Part shown: positions 59,528 through 64,000 of the stretch, in pieces
Position numbering within the stretch: position 1 is the first letter of the stretch
Layout: each line of letters begins with the position of its first letter
Assembly (NCBI GenBank): GCA_903822425.1
Contig: CAIJOY010000018.1
Span: forward strand, 1 to 64,000
Direction of reading: 5' to 3'
Length of the DNA stretch: 64,000 nt
Origin: an uncultured Actinomycetes bacterium
Lineage (GTDB): Bacteria; Actinomycetota; Actinomycetes; Nanopelagicales; Nanopelagicaceae
Made by a program: the position numbers and the translations under genes
The notes under the pieces: generated by a model
Seen by the model: only the letters and a program-made list of their open reading frames with translations
Databases searched by the model: none
Told to the model about the DNA's origin: nothing

Positions 59528-60835
59528 ATGATTCGTGTGGTTGATTTTCGGGGTTCCTCTTTGGGTAAAGCTGCATATGCACGCGAACTACCTCGTGCCA
59601 GCTTAGATGTAGCGCAGGCTATGGAGGCGATCCAACCAATTCTCCAGCGAGTTAAAAATGGTACGCAAAATGAGCTCTTGGATTTGTGTCAAGAATTCGA
59701 TGGAATACGCCCAAAGAATTTACGAGTCCCGTTGGATGCGATCAACACAGCGCTCTTAGAACTAGAGCCATCCATTCGGGAAGCACTTGAGATTTCAATT
59801 ATGCGAATCCGCAAAGTTCACTCCGAGCAGGTCCGCGGCCAGAGGCAAACAACTGTGGTCGACGGGGGAGTAGTCAGCGAAAAATGGATACCAGTTGATC
59901 GCGTTGGTTTATATGTTCCTGGGGGCAAAGCTGTTTATCCCAGTAGCGTGATGATGAATGTAATCCCCGCTCAAATCGCACATGTTGCCAGCATCGCCGT
60001 TGCATCACCGCCACAAAAAGAATTTAACGGACTTCCACATCCCACGATATTAGCTGCGTGCGCGCTCCTGGGGATCGAGGAGGTGTATGCGATAGGTGGT
60101 GCTCAAGCAATTGCTCTCTTCGCATTTGGAATGGAGGGTCTTTGCCAGAAAGCTGACATGGTTACCGGGCCTGGGAATATTTATGTCGCTGCCGCCAAGC
60201 GTGCACTTCGCGGGGTGATTGGCATTGATTCAGAAGCTGGCCCAACAGAGATCGCGATACTTGCAGATGAAACAGCTATTGCATCCGAAGTTGCCGCCGA
60301 TCTGATGAGTCAAGCAGAGCATGACACCATCGCTGCTGCGATTTTAGTTACGACATCTCCAGAATTGGCAACAGAAGTTGAACTCGAGTTAGAAGCGCGA
60401 GTCCCCAAAACTAAACATCATCAAAGAATCGCTACCGCTCTATCTGGTATTCAGTCGGCAATTGTTCTTGTGGATTCGATTGAACAAGGCCTAGATGTTG
60501 TTAATGCCTACGCTCCTGAACACCTCGAGATTCAAACACGCAATTCCAGATCCGATGCCCACAAAGTTCGCAACGCTGGAGCAATATTCATTGGTCGATT
60601 TTCGCCAGTGTCATTGGGCGATTACTCAGCGGGCTCCAACCATGTTCTGCCTACTGGAGGTTGTGCCTGTCATTCCAGTGGTTTATCAGTCCAAACATTC
60701 TTGCGTGGAGTTCATCTCATCGAGTATGACGAAAAAGCTTTTGCAGATATTGCGCAAACCGTAATTACCTTAGCCAATTCAGAAGATTTGCCAGCTCATG
60801 GGGAAGCGATGTCAGTTCGAGTGGTGAAGAAATGA
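59528..60835 (+). CDS. hisD: Histidinol dehydrogenase
   Basis: The 435-residue enzyme oxidises histidinol to histidine in the last two steps. Its motifs are [67 protein letters not shown] with metal ligands, and SQAEHD and APEHLEIQ. It leads the hisD-C-B-H-A-F operon common in actinobacteria. The stop overlaps the hisC start by 4 bases. The start has no ribosome binding site but a -10-like hexamer six bases before. Confidence 0.96.
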   Translation: MIRVVDFRGSSLGKAAYARELPRASLDVAQAMEAIQPILQRVKNGTQNELLDLCQEFDGIRPKNLRVPLDAINTALLELEPSIREALEISIMRIRKVHSEQVRGQRQTTVVDGGVVSEKWIPVDRVGLYVPGGKAVYPSSVMMNVIPAQIAHVASIAVASPPQKEFNGLPHPTILAACALLGIEEVYAIGGAQAIALFAFGMEGLCQKADMVTGPGNIYVAAAKRALRGVIGIDSEAGPTEIAILADETAIASEVAADLMSQAEHDTIAAAILVTTSPELATEVELELEARVPKTKHHQRIATALSGIQSAIVLVDSIEQGLDVVNAYAPEHLEIQTRNSRSDAHKVRNAGAIFIGRFSPVSLGDYSAGSNHVLPTGGCACHSSGLSVQTFLRGVHLIEYDEKAFADIAQTVITLANSEDLPAHGEAMSVRVVKK

Positions 60836-61923
60836 GTTTCCCAACGTGGCTGCCATTACGTGAGAATCTGCAAGGGCTCTCACCGTATGGCGCACCTCAG
60901 ATTGAAAATATGACGCAACTCAACACAAATGAAAATCCATATCCGCCTTCGCCGGCACTTATTGCAGCAATAACAGATCGTCTTTCTCAAGTTGCTCTCA
61001 GACTTAATCGTTACCCCGATCGTGATGCCAGCGAGCTTCGTACTGGATTAGCAGAATTCCTCAATGGATTATCTGGTAGCGCTCTTAACCTAGAAAACAT
61101 CTGGGCGGCTAATGGGAGCAATGAAGTTATCCAATCGCTGTTCCTGGCTTTCGGGAGCAAGGGGGCTATTGGATTCACACCTTCGTATTCTATGCATCCA
61201 ACAATTGCAAAAGTAACCGGTACCACGTGGACAGACGGATTGCGCGAAGAGGATTTCTCGATTGACATAGAGAAAGCACAGATACAGATCAAGAATGTTC
61301 GTCCATCATTAATTTTTGTAACTACGCCAAATAATCCCACCGGCACGTCAGCGAGATTCCAGGATTTAGTTGATCTAGCACAAGCCGCCGCTTTAGTCGG
61401 TGCACTCCTTGTTGTCGATGAAGCCTATGCTGAATTTTCGCAAGACCCCTCTGCACTCAAATTATTGAACCATCAGCCTCATGTAGTTGTTGTCAGAACA
61501 ATGAGCAAGGCGTTTGCATTTGCTGGTGCACGCGTTGGTTATCTGGCTGCTCATCCCGAAGTTGTGAAGGCGATGCTGATTGTGCGATTGCCTTATCATT
61601 TGAGTGCAGTAACGCAAGCTATTGCATTGGTCGCGCTAGAGCACCGGGAAGAGTCACTTGCTACCGTAGCCATTCTCATCAAATCTCGAGAGGCGATGGT
61701 GGCAAGCTTGAAGGTTTTGGGAGTAGAGGTCGTTCCCAGCAGCGCCAATTTCTTGCTCTTTAAAGTCCCATCACCAAAAATCATCTGGCAATCACTCCTG
61801 GATCAAGGCGTGCTTATCCGTGATGTGGGATTATCAGACTATCTAAGAGTGAGCATCGGCAATGAAGCCGAAAACGAACGATTCATCGCAGCACTGAAAC
61901 AATCTTTAGGGGGCGCCAAGTGA
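60832..61923 (+). CDS. hisC: Histidinol-phosphate aminotransferase
   Basis: The 363-residue fold-type I PLP enzyme has [60 protein letters not shown] and the PLP-lysine segment [19 protein letters not shown]. It converts imidazole-acetol phosphate to histidinol phosphate. The gene overlaps both neighbours by four bases. All active-site residues are present. Confidence 0.96.
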   Translation: MSFPTWLPLRENLQGLSPYGAPQIENMTQLNTNENPYPPSPALIAAITDRLSQVALRLNRYPDRDASELRTGLAEFLNGLSGSALNLENIWAANGSNEVIQSLFLAFGSKGAIGFTPSYSMHPTIAKVTGTTWTDGLREEDFSIDIEKAQIQIKNVRPSLIFVTTPNNPTGTSARFQDLVDLAQAAALVGALLVVDEAYAEFSQDPSALKLLNHQPHVVVVRTMSKAFAFAGARVGYLAAHPEVVKAMLIVRLPYHLSAVTQAIALVALEHREESLATVAILIKSREAMVASLKVLGVEVVPSSANFLLFKVPSPKIIWQSLLDQGVLIRDVGLSDYLRVSIGNEAENERFIAALKQSLGGAK

Positions 61924-62504
61924 GAACATCACGAGTTGAACGAAAAACCAAGGAATCACATGTCATCGTCGAGCTGAATATTGACGGTGAAGGTGCTATC
62001 GACGTGTCTACCGGTGTCCCATTTTTTGATCACATGCTCGGTCAATTGGGAAAACACTCAGGGTTTAACTTGATGGTACGCACCACTGGGGATGTGGAAG
62101 TGGACTCCCACCACAGCGTTGAAGATACTTCGCTGGCATTTGGGCAAGCACTACGTGAAGCCCTTGGAGATAAAGTAGGGATTCGCAGATTTGGTGATGC
62201 GATGGTGCCTTTGGATGAAGTGTTGGTTCAAGCGGCAGTTGATCTTTCTGGCAGGCCATATTTAGTACATCGCCAACCTGAAATTGTTGAATTAATTGGG
62301 ACGTTTGATACAACACTTGGCCGACATATTTGGGAATCCATCGTGGCTGAGGCGCACATCGCACTCCACGTTCGCGTTCTTGAAGGTCGCAATGCCCACC
62401 ATGTTATGGAAGCCCAATTCAAGGCAGTGGCTCGCGCACTGCACGATGCTGTCCGCCTAGATAGCAATATTTCCGGAATTCCATCGACAAAGGGTGCTCT
62501 TTGA
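61920..62504 (+). CDS. hisB: Imidazoleglycerol-phosphate dehydratase
   Basis: The 194-residue enzyme has two internal repeats with metal-binding histidines: GVPFFDHMLGQLGKHSGF and SHHSVEDTSLAFGQAL in the first, and HIWESIVAEAHIALHV and GRNAHHVMEAQFKAVARAL in the second. It is the monofunctional (dehydratase-only) form, as usual in actinobacteria; no phosphatase domain is fused. It overlaps hisC and hisH by four bases. Confidence 0.97.
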   Translation: MRTSRVERKTKESHVIVELNIDGEGAIDVSTGVPFFDHMLGQLGKHSGFNLMVRTTGDVEVDSHHSVEDTSLAFGQALREALGDKVGIRRFGDAMVPLDEVLVQAAVDLSGRPYLVHRQPEIVELIGTFDTTLGRHIWESIVAEAHIALHVRVLEGRNAHHVMEAQFKAVARALHDAVRLDSNISGIPSTKGAL

Positions 62505-63109
62505 TCGCAATTCTTGATTACGGATCTGGCAATCTTCGTTCGGCACAACGAGCTTTTGCTTCAACGGGTGAAGATGTCATCGTCACATCAGATCATCGAA
62601 CTGCGGTTGAAGCGCAAGGTTTAGTTGTTCCTGGTGTCGGAGCATTTGCTTCGTGTATGCAGGGATTACTCACGATCAATGGCGATTCCATTATCCGTGA
62701 GCGGCTTGCTTTAGAACGTCCTACCTTAGGCATCTGCGTTGGCATGCAGATACTTTTTGAATCTGGAACAGAGTCATCACTTTCTTACCCTCACGGTGGT
62801 TTAGGGATAGGAATTTGGGCCGGCACAGTCAATCGTATGTTGGCACCAGTGCTACCGCACATGGGGTGGAACACCACGACCTCCTCTCACGGGTCAACTC
62901 TTTTTAAGGGAGTAGAGAATGAATCTTTCTACTTCGTTCACTCATACGCCGCAACAAGAAGTGCAGGACAGAAGCAGGCATGGAGTGATTACGATCAAAA
63001 ATTTCTTGCCGCTGTCGAGGATGGCGCGATCTGTGCAACTCAGTTTCATCCAGAAAAGTCAGGCAAGGCAGGACTGAAATTAATTGAGAATTGGATTGGC
63101 TCATTATGA
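62501..63109 (+). CDS. hisH: Imidazole glycerol phosphate synthase glutaminase subunit
   Basis: The 202-residue class I glutamine amidotransferase starts [18 protein letters not shown] and has [13 protein letters not shown], the nucleophile elbow [12 protein letters not shown] with the catalytic Cys, and the His-Glu pair in [15 protein letters not shown]. It passes ammonia to HisF. It begins at TTG overlapping the hisB stop. One deviation from the usual GVGHMGWN form is seen at the region HMGWNT, which is still intact. Confidence 0.95.
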   Translation: MIAILDYGSGNLRSAQRAFASTGEDVIVTSDHRTAVEAQGLVVPGVGAFASCMQGLLTINGDSIIRERLALERPTLGICVGMQILFESGTESSLSYPHGGLGIGIWAGTVNRMLAPVLPHMGWNTTTSSHGSTLFKGVENESFYFVHSYAATRSAGQKQAWSDYDQKFLAAVEDGAICATQFHPEKSGKAGLKLIENWIGSL

Positions 63110-63834
63110 AGTCAGCAACTTTTGATCTGCTTCCTGCCGTGGATGTTAAAGATGGAAAGGCAGTTCGATTGGTACAAGGAGAACTTGCTCGGGAAAGTAT
63201 CTACGGAAACCCACTTGAAGTTGCCCTAGAATTTCAAGCTTCTGGGGCTCAATGGATTCATTTAGTGGATTTGGATGCAGCTTTTGATCGTGGCAGTAAT
63301 TCTGCTCTCTTGGCAGAAGTTGTCGGTAAATTAGATATAGATGTTGAACTCTCAGGTGGCATACGAAATCAAGATTCCCTGGAAAAGGCACTTGCAACTG
63401 GTTGTCGACGTGTCAATCTTGGTACAGCAGCACTTGAGGATCCCGAATGGACCGCTCAAGCAATATTGAAATTTGGTGATCGTATTGCCGTTGGTCTGGA
63501 TGTTCGTGGTCACGTGTTGGCGGCGCGTGGATGGACTCAAGATGGAGGCGATCTATTTGAAACAATCACCCGATTAGATCGTGACGGATGTGCGAGATAC
63601 GTACTTACCGATGTTTCCAGAGATGGAACGTTAACGGGCCCGAATCTAGATTTGCTCAAGCAAGTGTGTGCCGTTACTCAAGTGCCAGTGATTGCAAGCG
63701 GTGGTATCTCTTCACTTTCAGATATTGCAGACCTAGTTGCCCTGCGTGAGAGCGGGGTAGAAGGGGCAATAGTTGGTAAAGCGCTCTATGCCGGGGCATT
63801 TACCTTGGAGCAAGCTTTAGAACTTACACGCTGA
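63106..63834 (+). CDS. priA: Phosphoribosyl isomerase HisA/PriA
   Basis: The 242-residue TIM-barrel protein has [19 protein letters not shown] with the catalytic Asp, [52 protein letters not shown] with the second Asp, and [10 protein letters not shown]. In actinobacteria this protein usually does both the HisA step and the TrpF step of tryptophan synthesis (PriA). Which applies here depends on a separate trpF elsewhere. The ATG overlaps the hisH stop; longer readings lie inside hisH. Confidence 0.93.
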   Translation: MKSATFDLLPAVDVKDGKAVRLVQGELARESIYGNPLEVALEFQASGAQWIHLVDLDAAFDRGSNSALLAEVVGKLDIDVELSGGIRNQDSLEKALATGCRRVNLGTAALEDPEWTAQAILKFGDRIAVGLDVRGHVLAARGWTQDGGDLFETITRLDRDGCARYVLTDVSRDGTLTGPNLDLLKQVCAVTQVPVIASGGISSLSDIADLVALRESGVEGAIVGKALYAGAFTLEQALELTR

Positions 63835-64000
63835 TGACTTTATCTATTCGCATTATTCCTTGTTTAGATGTCACCGACGGACGTGTTGTCAAAGGAATCA
63901 ACTTTACTAATTTGCAAGATGCGGGAGATCCCGTGGAGTTGGCTGCTCTTTATGATTCCGAAGGAGCAGATGAGTTAACTTTCCTAGATATTTCGGCTAG
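63834..64000 (+). CDS. hisF: Imidazole glycerol phosphate synthase cyclase subunit, 5' part
   Basis: The frame begins at the ATG at 63834, sharing a base with the hisA stop, and stays open to the window end. It reads [20 protein letters not shown] and later [15 protein letters not shown] and [10 protein letters not shown], the exact start of HisF, including the catalytic Asp of CLDV. Only 55 residues are visible, so the remainder is outside the window. Confidence 0.95.
   Translation, partial: MTLSIRIIPCLDVTDGRVVKGINFTNLQDAGDPVELAALYDSEGADELTFLDISA

Noticed and set aside
1-64000. Search by eye for tRNA, rRNA, insertion-sequence ends, prophage or restriction genes
   Set aside because: No T-loop/acceptor pattern, transposase, integrase or phage gene was recognised anywhere in the window.

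Overview
The window is a dense, streamlined actinobacterial chromosome segment, moderately low in G+C by eye. Most neighbouring genes overlap by 1-4 bases, and I see no rRNA, tRNA, insertion sequence, prophage or CRISPR array. The gene order follows an actinobacterial backbone that I recall from Mycobacterium tuberculosis: aroG, pknL, a prenyl-diphosphate synthase, a metF-like gene, a DUF3040 gene, then mraZ to yggT, and separately ileS, lspA, rluD, dnaE1. Compactness, modest G+C, a two-gene lycopene cyclase and thiamine salvage together suggest a small-genome freshwater actinobacterium of the acI/Nanopelagicales kind. That assignment is inference, not proof.

Layout. 1-3547: 3' end of yraN, then a comM-like ATPase gene, dprA and era. 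3544-4804: a DMT exporter and a decayed 3' remnant that looks like glgC. 4805-7687: pfkA, class II DAHP synthase, ogt. 7664-13612 (minus): threonine aldolase, a DMT exporter, endonuclease IV, a PASTA-repeat Ser/Thr kinase in the pknL position, and a thiamine-salvage operon (TPP riboswitch, PnuT-type transporter, small P-loop kinase). 13635-17686: lycopene cyclase crtYc/crtYd facing crtB, crtI and a prenyl synthase, which is a core carotenoid set. 17762-19224: metF and a CDP-alcohol phosphatidyltransferase. 19178-24070 (minus): a second carotenoid cluster for acyclic-end tailoring, with a crtD-like desaturase, a cruG-like glycosyltransferase, a cruF-like hydratase, a crtA-like monooxygenase and an alpha/beta hydrolase. 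24074-28244: a DmpA-type peptidase with no normal start codon, YbaK, an MFS permease, TauE and DoxX. 28371-33165: a LexA-controlled translesion cassette (DUF6504, dnaE2, dinB). 33245-33647: DUF3040 and the one clear intrinsic terminator.

33734-50537 is the division and cell-wall cluster. It opens with a 10-bp-phased G-rich array that looks like an MraZ operator, then mraZ, an mraW-type RNA hairpin, rsmH, ftsL-like, ftsI, murE, murF, mraY, murD, ftsW, murG, murC, ftsQ, ftsZ, yfiH, yggS, sepF and yggT. divIVA, normally next, is absent. 50542-59466: ileS (minus), a lysine-rich TraR/DksA protein, lspA, rluD and dnaE1. 59528 to the end: hisD, hisC, hisB, hisH, hisA/priA and the start of hisF.

The least expected content is the second carotenoid cluster, the thiamine operon with its unassigned kinase, the LexA palindrome that contains the first start codon of the dnaE2 operon, and the stacked regulatory structure before mraZ and rsmH. 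Many operon-leading genes lack a Shine-Dalgarno sequence and instead have a -10-like hexamer 6-8 nt before the start codon, which suggests widespread leaderless transcription.
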